From NCBI RefSeq assembly GCF_007860125.1, contig NZ_SJPW01000005.1, positions 184,065 to 248,064 on the forward strand: a stretch of 64,000 nucleotides of DNA, in the 5' to 3' direction. This stretch comes from Rubripirellula tenax. GTDB lineage: Bacteria; Planctomycetota; Planctomycetia; Pirellulales; Pirellulaceae. The translations under genes and the position numbers were made by a program. The notes under the pieces were generated by a model. That model was given only the letters and a program-made list of their open reading frames with translations. It had not been told where the DNA came from and searched no databases. This document shows, one piece after another, positions 1 through 8,998 of the stretch. How positions within the stretch are numbered: position 1 is the stretch's first letter; the number at the start of each line of letters is the position of its first letter.

Positions 1-226
1 CTGCTCAGCGGAGTCTGGGAGGCCGTTTATGAGAAATGGCTACTATCAAAACCGGCTGTCGACGACCTTATCAATCTGGAAACCGCGTGATGTGCGATTC
101 GATCAGCGCATCAGGCGGATCGCACCCCTTCGACTGAATGACAAACGGCTGGGTCTGCTGATTAACTTTGGTACTGAGTTGATCAAAGATGGAATCTCCC
201 GCATCGCAAATGGAATGAAGGATTGA
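1..226 (+). pseudogene. GxxExxY-family protein, broken remnant
   Basis: Two pieces of the GxxExxY family (about 125 residues when intact) lie in different frames. Frame 1 runs from the window edge to a stop at 88-90 and reads GVWEAVYEKWLL, matching the family's N-terminal G-x-x-E-x-V-Y-E-K block. The frame at 29-226 ends with RLGLLINFGTELIKDGISRI, matching the conserved C-terminal block. The middle is missing and the frames are not joined, so this is a decayed gene with a deletion and a frameshift. The family often sits beside the kind of low-complexity repeat found just downstream. The function of the family is poorly known. The 5' end is outside the window. Confidence 0.7.
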
Positions 227-240
227 GGACGACGGCAACA

Positions 241-332
241 AAACGCCTCCACGCAAAGGCGCGGAGATGCAAAGTTGTGTTCACAAAGTTATTCTGCTTC
301 TCGCTTCCTTTGCGCCTTCGCGCCTTGGCGTG
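241..332. repeat. GxxExxY-associated CGCAAAGGCGC-type repeat
   Basis: A degenerate inverted arrangement: CGCAAAGGCGCGGAGATGCA on the left and CTTTGCGCCTTCGCGCCTTGGCGTGA-like sequence on the right. Such repeats are common next to GxxExxY genes in many bacterial genomes. The right half is read through by the neighbouring phosphatase gene and supplies its last residues (SRQGAKAQRKREAE). Confidence 0.6.
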
Positions 333-1773
333 AACCTTCACCATTCAACATGTACGAATAGCTCACGTCGCCGTTTCTTTGACTGCCGCGTTCCGCTGCC
401 GGAAGGAACGCTCGGACGTAGTCGACGCGAGCTGAATCTCCATTGACGCGTATCCGAACATGTCCACTGCTGCCTTGAATGTCGCCGCTTAGATAGCCGT
501 ATTCTTTTGCACTCTTTGTGCCGCTACGCGGATGTCCCGGCTGCGGAACGAGTTGATAGACAATGCCGTCGAGGTCTTGCTTGATGAACATGTGGTCGTG
601 TCCGTGGAAGACAACGTCGACGTCATGTTCAACCAACAATTGGTGAATTGGTTTCGACCAGTTTGGTCGTTTCGCTGCGAACTCGTCTTCGCCTGATTCG
701 TTTTTGCCCCCCCATTCCCAAAAGGGTGCAGCTTCCGCTCCACCCCGGTTGTTTCGATCGCTGCCACCAACCAAGTGATGCAGGAACACGAATCGCAACT
801 TGGCATCGCTTTGTTCCAGCGACTGCTTCAACCATTGATATTGATGTTCGCCGAGCGTCCAATTCCAGTTGTCGCTTTCCCCGCCACGATTGCGAACGGT
901 CGTGTGACGAAACGGATCAAGCACGATGAATTGACTGTCACCCCACTCGAATTGGTAGTAATTTTCCGGTAAGCCGACTTCTGCCTCACGATGTTCATTG
1001 CCGGTGAAAAAGTCATTCGGAAACGGATTCGGGAGGTAGCGTTTGCGAGTCGTTGTAGCCCAGACGTTCGAGCCACGATCGCCGGATTCGCCATCGTGGT
1101 TTCCCAGCGCAAAATACAACGCTGCGGAATGACACAAGTGACCGAGGTAGTAACGCTGGGCCTGATACTGGGGCAGCGACAGTTCGGGCTTCACGTACTT
1201 ACCCGTCATGAACGTGTCGCCGAGAGCGAAATGAAAGTCGGGCTGATCGGCCAGAGCATTGCCAAGTGTTCGCAAGTAGACTTCGCCACTGGTGTTCTCA
1301 TCCAGATGCGAATCCGCCTGCACGGTGAAGACAAACGGACTGTCAGAAGCTCGCTGTGTGTGGAAGGTGTACTCGTCGCTCTCCACCGTCTTGCCGTCTG
1401 ATTCGTACACAAGCCGGTAGTAGTATCGCGTGTTTTTGTTGAGCGAGTCGATCACGAAATCGAATGGTTCACCAGCAAGAAGCTGATGGACCTCGGTCTT
1501 GTTTGTGTGCTTTCCAGACTGATCGCCATAGCTCAGATAGGCATTCACATCGCTGTGACAGAGCACTCGAACGGTTCCGCTGCTGTCGGTCAGTCTTCCC
1601 AAAAGAATGTTGAAGGGATGATTCGGGACGTTGTTTACCGGCGGCGGTTCTGTGTAGCCGCCTAGTCGACTGCCACCACCGCGTTGCTTCGCATCTTGCG
1701 CGATAGAGTTTCCTTGCGGCAGCATCGTCATCGCAATGACGAAAAGCAGAAGGAACTTAGGAAAATTACTCAC
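289..1773 (-). CDS. Secreted calcineurin-like metallophosphatase
   Basis: Predicted exported phosphoesterase of about 494 residues. A signal peptide (FLLLFVIAMTMLPQGNSIAQ) is followed by a purple-acid-phosphatase-like beta domain (RVLCHSDVNAYLSYGD...RYYYRLVYES). Then come the metal-binding blocks of the calcineurin-like fold: QADSH, ALGDTF, ALGNHDGE, FLHH and FHGHDHMF. I chose a GTG start at 1773 because it begins right before the signal peptide and overlaps the upstream stop by 8 bp (GTGAGTAA). The longer ATG frame from 1845 would place 24 unlikely residues before the signal. The last 15 residues come from the adjacent repeat, so the native C-terminus has probably been extended. The substrate is unknown. 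Confidence 0.85.
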   Translation of the reverse strand: MSNFPKFLLLFVIAMTMLPQGNSIAQDAKQRGGGSRLGGYTEPPPVNNVPNHPFNILLGRLTDSSGTVRVLCHSDVNAYLSYGDQSGKHTNKTEVHQLLAGEPFDFVIDSLNKNTRYYYRLVYESDGKTVESDEYTFHTQRASDSPFVFTVQADSHLDENTSGEVYLRTLGNALADQPDFHFALGDTFMTGKYVKPELSLPQYQAQRYYLGHLCHSAALYFALGNHDGESGDRGSNVWATTTRKRYLPNPFPNDFFTGNEHREAEVGLPENYYQFEWGDSQFIVLDPFRHTTVRNRGGESDNWNWTLGEHQYQWLKQSLEQSDAKLRFVFLHHLVGGSDRNNRGGAEAAPFWEWGGKNESGEDEFAAKRPNWSKPIHQLLVEHDVDVVFHGHDHMFIKQDLDGIVYQLVPQPGHPRSGTKSAKEYGYLSGDIQGSSGHVRIRVNGDSARVDYVRAFLPAAERGSQRNGDVSYSYMLNGEGSRQGAKAQRKREAE

Positions 1774-2791
1774 TGATGACTCTCCGTCCGAGTTCGTGAT
1801 GTGATTCGTGAAAGAAGAACTGGGAGTCCAATTCAGATTGGTCAATCAATTCCAGCGTCAAGCTTTTGGGACCACCTCCGCCACGCGGTAGCCCATCGAG
1901 CAACATTTTGTGAACGGTGCCGCTGTCCGCATCGAACCAGATTTCAACTTGCTTGGGGCCTCGCACATCTCGCGACTTACGAACGCCAATCAACTTTGAA
2001 AGTGCCGCTCCGTTGCCCGCGTTCTCATGCTCGTCGCCCAGTTCAATGTCGTAACCAGTCCGCAACTGCGATAGGTGTGCGTGAATGTTTAGAAACGGGA
2101 TGTCTTGCTGCCCGCCTGGCACTCCGCCACGGAACCGATTGGGATCGGTGCTGACACGGACGGGGCCGTTCTGACGGAACGCCCAGCTTTGTTTTCCATC
2201 GAAACCAGAAGTCCGTTTCTCTGCCGAATTCAGCATCACCGTCATCACGTACTGATTGGCTCCGCGAACATACAATGTCGACCCGTCGATTTGCTCTTCT
2301 GATTCGCGATCCCAATCTTCCTGCGCCATGTTTCGTGGACGCTTGTCGCGGGGGTATTCCTCAATCACACGAACGCTGTAAGTGCGATCAAATGGCTTGG
2401 CTGCAGCTTCAACCACTTTCTCAAGAGAAGCCATCGCTGCGGAAACGCTTTGATGCGGACCGAAGACAGAAAACATCACCATCAATGCGGCCGCGATTGT
2501 CAAAGCGGAGGTCAGCATCGCGAACCAACGCCGTCGTTGTGGTTCATCGGGGGCTGCATTGGTCAGAGTGGCTGATTCAGATCCAGACTCAGCATCAATC
2601 CGCTGCATCACTGCGAGAATCCGATCAGCATCGCTCTCGCGGCTTCCAATGTCAGACAGCAGCCCGTGAATCAGCAGCGACTGGGCAACGGCCTCGCTTG
2701 CTTCACTGGCAGAAAGATCACTTTCGCCCATCGGAACCTCAGCGTCACTATCGAACCACTCAGACAGAAAATCGTTGAAACGCTCATTCAT
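1766..2791 (-). CDS. Anti-sigma-like single-pass membrane protein
   Basis: 341 residues. A short acidic N-terminal cytoplasmic part (FNDFLSEWFDSD, resembling the N-terminal segment of planctomycete anti-sigma factors) is followed by one transmembrane helix (MLTSALTIAAALMVMFSVFG, about residues 90-110). The periplasmic domain of about 230 residues resembles outer-membrane lipoprotein sorting or RseB-like sensors (DGKQSWAFRQNGP, VEIWFDADSGTVHKMLLDG). The start at 2791 overlaps the upstream sigma-factor stop as ATGA, which implies translational coupling. By position it most likely restrains the sigma factor encoded just upstream. The family name is inferred from context and topology. Confidence 0.65.
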   Translation of the reverse strand: MNERFNDFLSEWFDSDAEVPMGESDLSASEASEAVAQSLLIHGLLSDIGSRESDADRILAVMQRIDAESGSESATLTNAAPDEPQRRRWFAMLTSALTIAAALMVMFSVFGPHQSVSAAMASLEKVVEAAAKPFDRTYSVRVIEEYPRDKRPRNMAQEDWDRESEEQIDGSTLYVRGANQYVMTVMLNSAEKRTSGFDGKQSWAFRQNGPVRVSTDPNRFRGGVPGGQQDIPFLNIHAHLSQLRTGYDIELGDEHENAGNGAALSKLIGVRKSRDVRGPKQVEIWFDADSGTVHKMLLDGLPRGGGGPKSLTLELIDQSELDSQFFFHESHHELGRRVISE

Positions 2792-3345
2792 GATGCAGCC
2801 TCCGACGCAGACAAGACACCCTTCGTTTTCAGGCACTCAGCCAGCATCGTACGACCACGCTGAAGCCGCTTTTTGCAAGCTTCCAGCGTCAACTCGAATC
2901 GATCAGCCACTTCCGCAGCGGAAAGACCATCGAAGTACCTGCCACCGATCACCGACTTCTGCAGTTCGGGCAACGCATCAATGCATTCACGCAAAGCAGC
3001 GACTTTGTCGTCCCACGTGTCGCCTGCCAACAGATTGATATTCTCAAAATGCCGGTCCACGACCTGCAACACCGCTTCATGCAGCATCACCGGAGCGGTC
3101 TTTTGTTTCCGGTAGTGAGCCAGCACTAACCGTGAAGCAATGCCTCTCAACCACGGCCCAAACGGCTGATCCAGATCACATTCGTCCAGCCGCCGCCATG
3201 CGACTATCATCGCTTCCTGAAACAGGTCATCCACCGCCGACTCGTCTCGGACCAGACTACGCAGATACACCATCAGCATCCGCGAATTTTCGCGGGCCAG
3301 AATCTCGAATGCTGTTCGTGCTTTTTTGTCCAAAACAACCTCCAA
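2788..3345 (-). CDS. ECF-type RNA polymerase sigma factor
   Basis: 185 residues, normal for an ECF sigma factor. Region 2 is seen in LMVYLRSLVRDESAVDDLFQE and WLRGIASRLVLAHYRK. Region 4 is seen in ALPELQKSVIGGRYFDGLSAAEVADRF followed by the recognition helix LTLEACKKRLQRGR. The gene is first of three overlapping genes with the anti-sigma-like protein and the phosphatase. Such triplets are typical of planctomycetes. The promoter it recognises cannot be read from the sequence; autoregulation is an inference. Confidence 0.9.
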   Translation of the reverse strand: MEVVLDKKARTAFEILARENSRMLMVYLRSLVRDESAVDDLFQEAMIVAWRRLDECDLDQPFGPWLRGIASRLVLAHYRKQKTAPVMLHEAVLQVVDRHFENINLLAGDTWDDKVAALRECIDALPELQKSVIGGRYFDGLSAAEVADRFELTLEACKKRLQRGRTMLAECLKTKGVLSASEAAS

Positions 3346-3753
3346 AGGGGATTTGAAAAACTTCCGACACCACTACTGTCGCGAAAGAGCCGTTTGGGGA
3401 CAAAAAAACCTTAAAAATTCTCAGCGCGGCCAAAATGCTCCGGTTTTCGCGAGTACGTATGTTTGGTCGCAAGCTGCCGTACTCCGTCGATTCTCAGGTT
3501 GTGAGGCGGCAATGAGCAGATGAGCCGATAACACGCAACCTACACCTTGGCCACACGCGACCCGGACGGCAATTTTGCCACACTGACGAAATGGATAGAC
3601 GGCGCCTGCCCCGCAAAGTGAAATTCAAGTTTCTTTTAGAGAATCACAAATTTGGTTGTCCAACTTTCGAGGGTTCGGGAGAGAGATGGTAATTCGCATT
3701 CTCATCCAGAGATTACCAAATCGAAGAATGACCAATTCGCAGGGAATGGAAAG
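3346..3753. promoter_or_regulatory. Divergent intergenic region between sigma factor and DUF1552 gene
   Basis: About 400 bp without a supported gene. It must hold the promoters of the leftward sigma-factor operon and of the rightward DUF1552 operon. No clear sigma-70 boxes or operator repeats stand out. A GGGAATGGAAAG stretch directly before 3754 can serve as the ribosome binding site of the DUF1552 gene. Confidence 0.4.
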
Positions 3754-5025
3754 ATGAATCGACTCGACCGACGACAATTGTTGCGTGGAACTGGAGCCGT
3801 AGTCGCTCTGCCGTTCTTGGAGTCCCTGGCGGTACCGAAATATGCGGAGGCCGCAGAAGGCAGGGCAGAATCACCGATGCGGATGGTTTGCATCGGCCTT
3901 GAATATGGGCTCTATCCGAGCGACTTTTTTCCTGATGAAACGGGCCGCGATTACGAGTTGCCCCGATTGCTGTCTCCGCTAGCTGCGTTGAGGAACGACT
4001 TCACCGTCTTCTCTGGCTTGGATCATCCCGGAATCACGGGCGGGCACCAGTCGACACACACGTTCTTGTCTGGCATTCGATCGGACCAAGCGAAACAGTT
4101 CCCAGAGGGGAACGTCAGCGTCGATCAGCGGGCGGCTGAGTTTGTCGGTGCCGAGACGCGTTATCAATCCATGCAACTGGGTCTAGGCGGTGGCGGCGTT
4201 TCGTGGACCCGGAACGGTGTCGAGATTCCAACGATCACGCGGCTGCAAACGATGTTCGACGCGCTGTTTCTGGAAACACCCCAGTCGAAGCGGATGCGAC
4301 AGGCCGGTGCGTTCGCCGTCACCCGCAGCATCCTGGACGTCGTTGGTGAGGATGCGGCGGCGCTCGAAAAGCGAATCAGTCTCGGTGACTCGACGAAACT
4401 CGAAGAGTACTTCACTTCGATACGCGAAGTCGAAAAACGATTGGAACAATCGGAGGCATGGTTGAACAAACCGAAGCCAACATCGAACTACAAGTTGCCG
4501 AAACAATTGCCGACCAGTTTCACCGAAGAAGTTGCGCTGTTCTACGACCTGATGAAGTTGGCATTGCAAACCGATTCGACTCGCGTGATTTCGATGGCCA
4601 TTCACGGATGGACGGGCGACTCGGGGCTGTCGGGAGTCACAAAGGGCTATCATGATCTTTCGCACCACGGTCGCGATGAATCCAAGCTGCAGCAGCTCGG
4701 CGTCATTGAACAGTTCCACTCCTTGCAGCTCGCGCGGTTTTTGGATGGCCTGAAGCGTTCCCAGGTTGCCAATGATGCATCGTTGCTGGACCGAACCATG
4801 GTGTTGTTCGGAAGTGGTCTTGGGAACGCGAGTTCTCATTCCAATCGAAAGCTACCTTTGCTGCTCGCTGGTGGTGGCTTCGGGCACGGCGAACACAAGA
4901 CCTACCCGGCAGGTGGAGGCCGACAGACGCCAGCCTGCAATTTGTATCTGTCGATGTTGCAGCGATTCGGTGTGGAATCCGATCGCTTCGGAACCAGCAC
5001 CGGGACACTGGAGGGGCTGAGCTGA
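3754..5025 (+). CDS. DUF1552 secreted protein (Tat signal)
   Basis: 423 residues from the ATG at 3754. The N-terminus MNRLDRRQLLRGTGAVVALPF carries a twin-arginine motif followed by a hydrophobic stretch and supports this start over the longer frame from 3652. The rest matches the DUF1552 family (FSGLDHPG, HTFLSGIR, SVDQRAAEF, YHDLSHHG, LFGSGLGNASSHSNRKLPLLLAGGGFG), whose C-terminal half resembles sulfatase/alkaline-phosphatase-like DUF1501 proteins. These proteins are nearly always encoded beside a DUF1592-type cytochrome protein, as here. The role of the pair is unproven; polysaccharide breakdown at the cell surface has been proposed for related planctomycete genes. Confidence 0.85.
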   Translation: MNRLDRRQLLRGTGAVVALPFLESLAVPKYAEAAEGRAESPMRMVCIGLEYGLYPSDFFPDETGRDYELPRLLSPLAALRNDFTVFSGLDHPGITGGHQSTHTFLSGIRSDQAKQFPEGNVSVDQRAAEFVGAETRYQSMQLGLGGGGVSWTRNGVEIPTITRLQTMFDALFLETPQSKRMRQAGAFAVTRSILDVVGEDAAALEKRISLGDSTKLEEYFTSIREVEKRLEQSEAWLNKPKPTSNYKLPKQLPTSFTEEVALFYDLMKLALQTDSTRVISMAIHGWTGDSGLSGVTKGYHDLSHHGRDESKLQQLGVIEQFHSLQLARFLDGLKRSQVANDASLLDRTMVLFGSGLGNASSHSNRKLPLLLAGGGFGHGEHKTYPAGGGRQTPACNLYLSMLQRFGVESDRFGTSTGTLEGLS

Positions 5026-7502
5026 TGAGTTGTTCAGATTCTTACCAGACCACTACCGTGTTCGCGATTTTCTTCACGTGGTTTATGCCTTGTGCCTTGC
5101 TGAATGCCGACGAAACGGAAGTGAATCCACTCTCGTACGTTCGCGAGCACTGCATTCGCTGCCATGGCACGGAGGAGCAGAACGCGGATCGACGATTCGA
5201 CTCTCTGGGCGATGAGCTTTCAGATCATCAGACTGCAGAACAGTGGCAAGAGATCCTTGATATCGTCAATCTCGGTGAGATGCCTCCCGAAGATGAGCCG
5301 CAACCTGCGACCCAAGAGACCAAGCGATTTGTCGCCACGGTGACACGTCAGCTTGAGCTAGCTCGCGAGGCACTTGCGGCTGGCGGTCAAGAACGATTCC
5401 GGCGGCTTAACCGCTACGAGTACCGGAATACGATTCGCGATCTTCTTGGAGTCAACACGGACTCGTTCGATCCGACGACGTCGTTCCCGGCGGACGAGCG
5501 ACTGGACGGGTTCGACAACATCGGCGAAAGTTTGGTTCTGTCCGACTACCTGTTGCAATGCTATCTGGAAGCGGCTTCGCGGAGCATCGACAAAGCCGTC
5601 CAGGCTCAAGCGGTTGTTGAGCCTATCGACGAATTGTTGCGAGCCCAGGACATGTGCAATCGAAAATACCTGTTTCGTCCGTTCGTTTACTTTGAGGTGA
5701 ATCCAACAGGTGACTATGTCGACGTCGGCCACAGCGAGGCTAAACTGCCGAGAGTCTACGCCGCACGATTCAAAGGCGTTCCGGCGGACGGGTATTACAC
5801 GATTCGCGTCAAAGCAGAAGGCATCAACCGCGAGCACCCTTATGCGTCCAATTCTTTGCTGGTCGATCGCGGTGAGCCGATCAAGATGCAAGTCATCGCG
5901 ACCAACCCACAAGTTGCTCCGCCGGGGGCGGGACAGAATTCTTCGGACCGCGTCGTAGCGACCGTTCCGCTGCTCGATCACCAGTCGAAGGTCTACGAGT
6001 TCCGAACCTGGTTAGACAAAGGATTTGTTCCCGTCATTCGCTACGCCAACGGGCCGCTGAACTTCAGAACATCCTTGGTGAAGTTGTTGCAGAAGTATCA
6101 TCCCGAAACGTTGACGAGCAACTGGAAAGATGTCTTTTCAACGGAGCCATCGGAGATTCTCGATGTCTGGATGTCCGATGCCTACGAAGGGCCTCGCATG
6201 CGAATCCACCAAATGGAAATCGCCGGACCAGAACCTAGTAATGACTCAACAAATGATCTATTGGCGGATAAGCACCAGCGATCACTGGGACGGTTTTTGT
6301 TTCATGCTTTCCGACGCCTACCGCTGGAATCGGAAGTCGCTCGGTATCAAGCATTTTTCGAGTCTCGAGTTGATGCTGGAGAATCGGAAGAGACCGCTTT
6401 CCTGACAACTTGCAAAGCGATCCTCTGTTCACCGCATTTTCTATACGTGGAAACGCCGCCTGACGCTAGTGAAAGCGACAACCGAGCTTTCCGACTCGCG
6501 TCGCGTCTGTCTTATTTTCTGTGGAGCTCGATGCCGGACGACCAGTTGCTACGCGCCGCGGCAAGCGGAAGTCTCAGTGAACCAGAGACGCTGCTCGCCC
6601 AAACAAACCGCATGCTACAAGACCCGCGAGCGGAGGCGTTCATCGAGAATTTTACAAACAGTTGGTTGCACCTAAATGAACTCGGGTCGATGCCGCCGGA
6701 CACGCAAAAGTTTGCTGCCTACTATGATCGACAGCTTGAGCCGTTGATGCGACGGGAAACCCAGTTGTTCTTCGCAGAGGTCCTGCATAAGAATCTGAGC
6801 ATCGAACATTTCATTGATTCGGACTTTACGTTCGCCAATCGCTATCTGGCCGCACACTACGGTCTGCCTACGATCGAGGGAGACGAGTTTCGGCGAATTT
6901 CACTGCCGAAACAATCGCTCCGCGGAGGGCTGCTCGGTCACGCGAGTGTCCTGACGGCGACCTCCAATGGAGTCGAATCCTCGCCCGTCACTCGCGGGAT
7001 TTGGGTGCTAGAGAATATTCTCGGTTCACCGCCTCCACCGCCGCCACCGGACGTCGAGCCGTTGGAGCCGGATATTCGAGGTGCGACCACCATTCGTCAA
7101 CAGCTTGCCAAGCATCGCAATGTCGCGACGTGCGCCGAGTGTCATCGCAAAATCGATCCGATTGGCTTCGCAATGGAAAGCTTCGATCCAATCGGTTCGT
7201 TTCGTCGCCAGTACCGTGATAGCGCAGGAAACCCCATCGGCGCGGTGGACACCAGCGGAACGCTGCCGACGGGAGAGTCGTTCGCAGACATCGCTGAACT
7301 CAAGCGATTACTTTTGAAACAGAAAGATCAGTTCTCGCATTGTCTGACCGAAAAGATGCTGACCTATGCACTGGGACGAGAAGTTGGCTTCCAAGACCGG
7401 CCGACGGTCGAGTCGATTGTTGGCGAGCTTGCCGCAAAAGGTGATGGCCTGCAGGACTTGGTTGAACTCATCGTCACAAGCGAAGTGTTCATTTACAACT
7501 AA
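5025..7502 (+). CDS. Planctomycete c-type cytochrome protein (DUF1587/1595/1592/1588/1585)
   Basis: 825 residues with an N-terminal export signal. Domains in order: a c-type heme site CIRCHG (about residues 42-47) with the distal motif EMPPEDEPQP; DUF1587 (RRLNRYEYRNTIRDLLG, about 125-195); a beta-rich middle part; DUF1595 (LGRFLFHAFRRLPLESEVARY); DUF1592 (ASRLSYFLWSSMPDDQLL to HYGLP); DUF1588 (LTATSNGVESSPVTRGIWVL, a polyproline run and a second CAECH site); and DUF1585 (LTEKMLTYALGREV). Its ATG overlaps the DUF1552 stop by one base, so the two are co-translated. The family is typical of planctomycetes and acts outside the cytoplasm; its reaction is unknown. Confidence 0.88.
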   Translation: MSCSDSYQTTTVFAIFFTWFMPCALLNADETEVNPLSYVREHCIRCHGTEEQNADRRFDSLGDELSDHQTAEQWQEILDIVNLGEMPPEDEPQPATQETKRFVATVTRQLELAREALAAGGQERFRRLNRYEYRNTIRDLLGVNTDSFDPTTSFPADERLDGFDNIGESLVLSDYLLQCYLEAASRSIDKAVQAQAVVEPIDELLRAQDMCNRKYLFRPFVYFEVNPTGDYVDVGHSEAKLPRVYAARFKGVPADGYYTIRVKAEGINREHPYASNSLLVDRGEPIKMQVIATNPQVAPPGAGQNSSDRVVATVPLLDHQSKVYEFRTWLDKGFVPVIRYANGPLNFRTSLVKLLQKYHPETLTSNWKDVFSTEPSEILDVWMSDAYEGPRMRIHQMEIAGPEPSNDSTNDLLADKHQRSLGRFLFHAFRRLPLESEVARYQAFFESRVDAGESEETAFLTTCKAILCSPHFLYVETPPDASESDNRAFRLASRLSYFLWSSMPDDQLLRAAASGSLSEPETLLAQTNRMLQDPRAEAFIENFTNSWLHLNELGSMPPDTQKFAAYYDRQLEPLMRRETQLFFAEVLHKNLSIEHFIDSDFTFANRYLAAHYGLPTIEGDEFRRISLPKQSLRGGLLGHASVLTATSNGVESSPVTRGIWVLENILGSPPPPPPPDVEPLEPDIRGATTIRQQLAKHRNVATCAECHRKIDPIGFAMESFDPIGSFRRQYRDSAGNPIGAVDTSGTLPTGESFADIAELKRLLLKQKDQFSHCLTEKMLTYALGREVGFQDRPTVESIVGELAAKGDGLQDLVELIVTSEVFIYN

Positions 7503-7526
7503 CCACTTTCCAAACTGAAACGCACT

Positions 7527-8471
7527 ATGACTACGATTCCCCATCTTCCCATTGCCCGTGCTGTTTTGCTGGGCTTTCTTTGCACAGCTTCTGGACTGTC
7601 TTGCGTCGCTGATGACAAACCCCCTGGTGCTGACGGAAAGACGGTCATTCCAAAGGCCACGCTGGAACGGTTGGACGAACGACTTGACGTGACGTTCGCA
7701 AAGTACGGGGACCGAACGTTGCAGATGGACATCTATCGTCCGAAGAATGCGCTGGAAAAGTTGCCGGCGATCGTCTGCATTCACGGCGGCGGCTGGGGAA
7801 AAGGAGCAAAGATTCATCATCGCAATGTCGCGCAAGCCCTCGCGGCCGAAGGCTACGTCACGGCGTCCATTGATTATCGTTTGAGCGGTGAAGCAAAGTT
7901 TCCGGCTCATATTCACGACTGCAAAGCGGCCGTCCGATTCCTGCGAGCCAATGCAACGAAATTCGGCGTCGACGCTGATCACATCGGAGCGATCGGCCAC
8001 TCCGCGGGTGGTCATCTGGCGGCGCTACTCGCGACGTCCGGTGGTGTTGCGGAACTCGACGGTGACGGCGGAAACGCGGAATTCAGCAGTGCGATTCAAT
8101 CCGCGGTACCGATGGGCGGCCAAACGGATTTCATGTCGGAGCGAAACCGTGAAAAATCAGCAAGCGCAGCGATCTGGCAAGAGTTTCTCGGCGGTTCGCA
8201 AGACGAAGTCCCCGAGACTTACCGACTTGCTTCACCATTGGCTCACCTCGACAAGAACGACCCGCCGGTTTGGCTGATCAGTGGCGAACACGACGACCCG
8301 AGCACTCACGCTGACGTGTTGCGAAAGAAGATGGACGAATTTGGTATTCCGAACGGACTGACCCTCATTAAAGACGCTCCGCACCCGTTCACGGTCAAGC
8401 AGATCTGGTTTGATCAGATGATGGACGCGGCAGTTCCGTTCTTCAATCGAACGTTGAAGAATCAGGAATGA
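7527..8471 (+). CDS. Secreted alpha/beta-hydrolase (esterase/lipase family)
   Basis: 314 residues with a signal peptide (AVLLGFLCTASGLSCVA). The fold is marked by the oxyanion motif HGGGWGKG (about residue 90) and the nucleophile elbow GHSAGGHLAAL. A candidate acid lies near SGEHDDPSTH and the catalytic His near DAPHPFTV. This pattern fits the BD-FAE/carboxylesterase group acting on acetylated or feruloylated carbohydrates, but the substrate cannot be read from the sequence. It lies 24 bp after the cytochrome gene, and its stop overlaps the next start as ATGA, so it belongs to the same operon. Confidence 0.85.
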   Translation: MTTIPHLPIARAVLLGFLCTASGLSCVADDKPPGADGKTVIPKATLERLDERLDVTFAKYGDRTLQMDIYRPKNALEKLPAIVCIHGGGWGKGAKIHHRNVAQALAAEGYVTASIDYRLSGEAKFPAHIHDCKAAVRFLRANATKFGVDADHIGAIGHSAGGHLAALLATSGGVAELDGDGGNAEFSSAIQSAVPMGGQTDFMSERNREKSASAAIWQEFLGGSQDEVPETYRLASPLAHLDKNDPPVWLISGEHDDPSTHADVLRKKMDEFGIPNGLTLIKDAPHPFTVKQIWFDQMMDAAVPFFNRTLKNQE

Positions 8472-8998
8472 ACGAAAATCCATCCAACTACGAAACCTTC
8501 ATGCGTCTGCTGATTGAGGAAGAGTCAGCCGTGAAGGCCTACGTGCGCCGGCTCGTTCCAACGTGGCACGATGTGGAGGAAGTCGTTCAACAAACCAGTT
8601 TAATTGCATGGAAGAAGTTCGACGAGCTTGACGACATCAATCGTTTTGGCGGTTGGTTGATGACCATTGCTCGATTTGAATCGCTGAAGTATCGACGTTC
8701 ACTTGCCCGCAGCCCGTTGGTGTTTTCGGACAAACTCGCCGAACAGTTAGCCGATGCTGCAGGCAGCATTGTTGCTGACGACGCAGATCGACAGCAAGCT
8801 CTGGAAGGCTGCTTACAAAAGCTCGACCAGGCAAAGCGTGAATTGATTCTTAACGTGCATCAGCCGGGCGTCACCATTCGCGGGTACGCTCAACAGAATT
8901 CTCGCCCCGAACAGGCGATCTATAAGTCAGTCCATCGACTTCGTCAGAAACTATTGATGTGCGTAAAACAAACGCTTGCAGATCAGGGATTGTCATGA
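8468..8998 (+). CDS. ECF-type sigma factor, planctomycete/verrucomicrobial type
   Basis: 176 residues. Region 2 reads AYVRRLVPTWHDVEEVVQQTSLIAWKKFDE and GGWLMTIARFESLKYRR. Region 4 is shorter and diverged (LDQAKRELILNVHQPGVTIRGYAQQN...AIYKSVHRLRQKL). It begins inside the esterase stop (ATGA) and ends inside the start of the FecR/LamG gene (ATGA), so all three are translationally coupled. The likely partner is the FecR-domain protein downstream. Confidence 0.88.
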   Translation: MNENPSNYETFMRLLIEEESAVKAYVRRLVPTWHDVEEVVQQTSLIAWKKFDELDDINRFGGWLMTIARFESLKYRRSLARSPLVFSDKLAEQLADAAGSIVADDADRQQALEGCLQKLDQAKRELILNVHQPGVTIRGYAQQNSRPEQAIYKSVHRLRQKLLMCVKQTLADQGLS

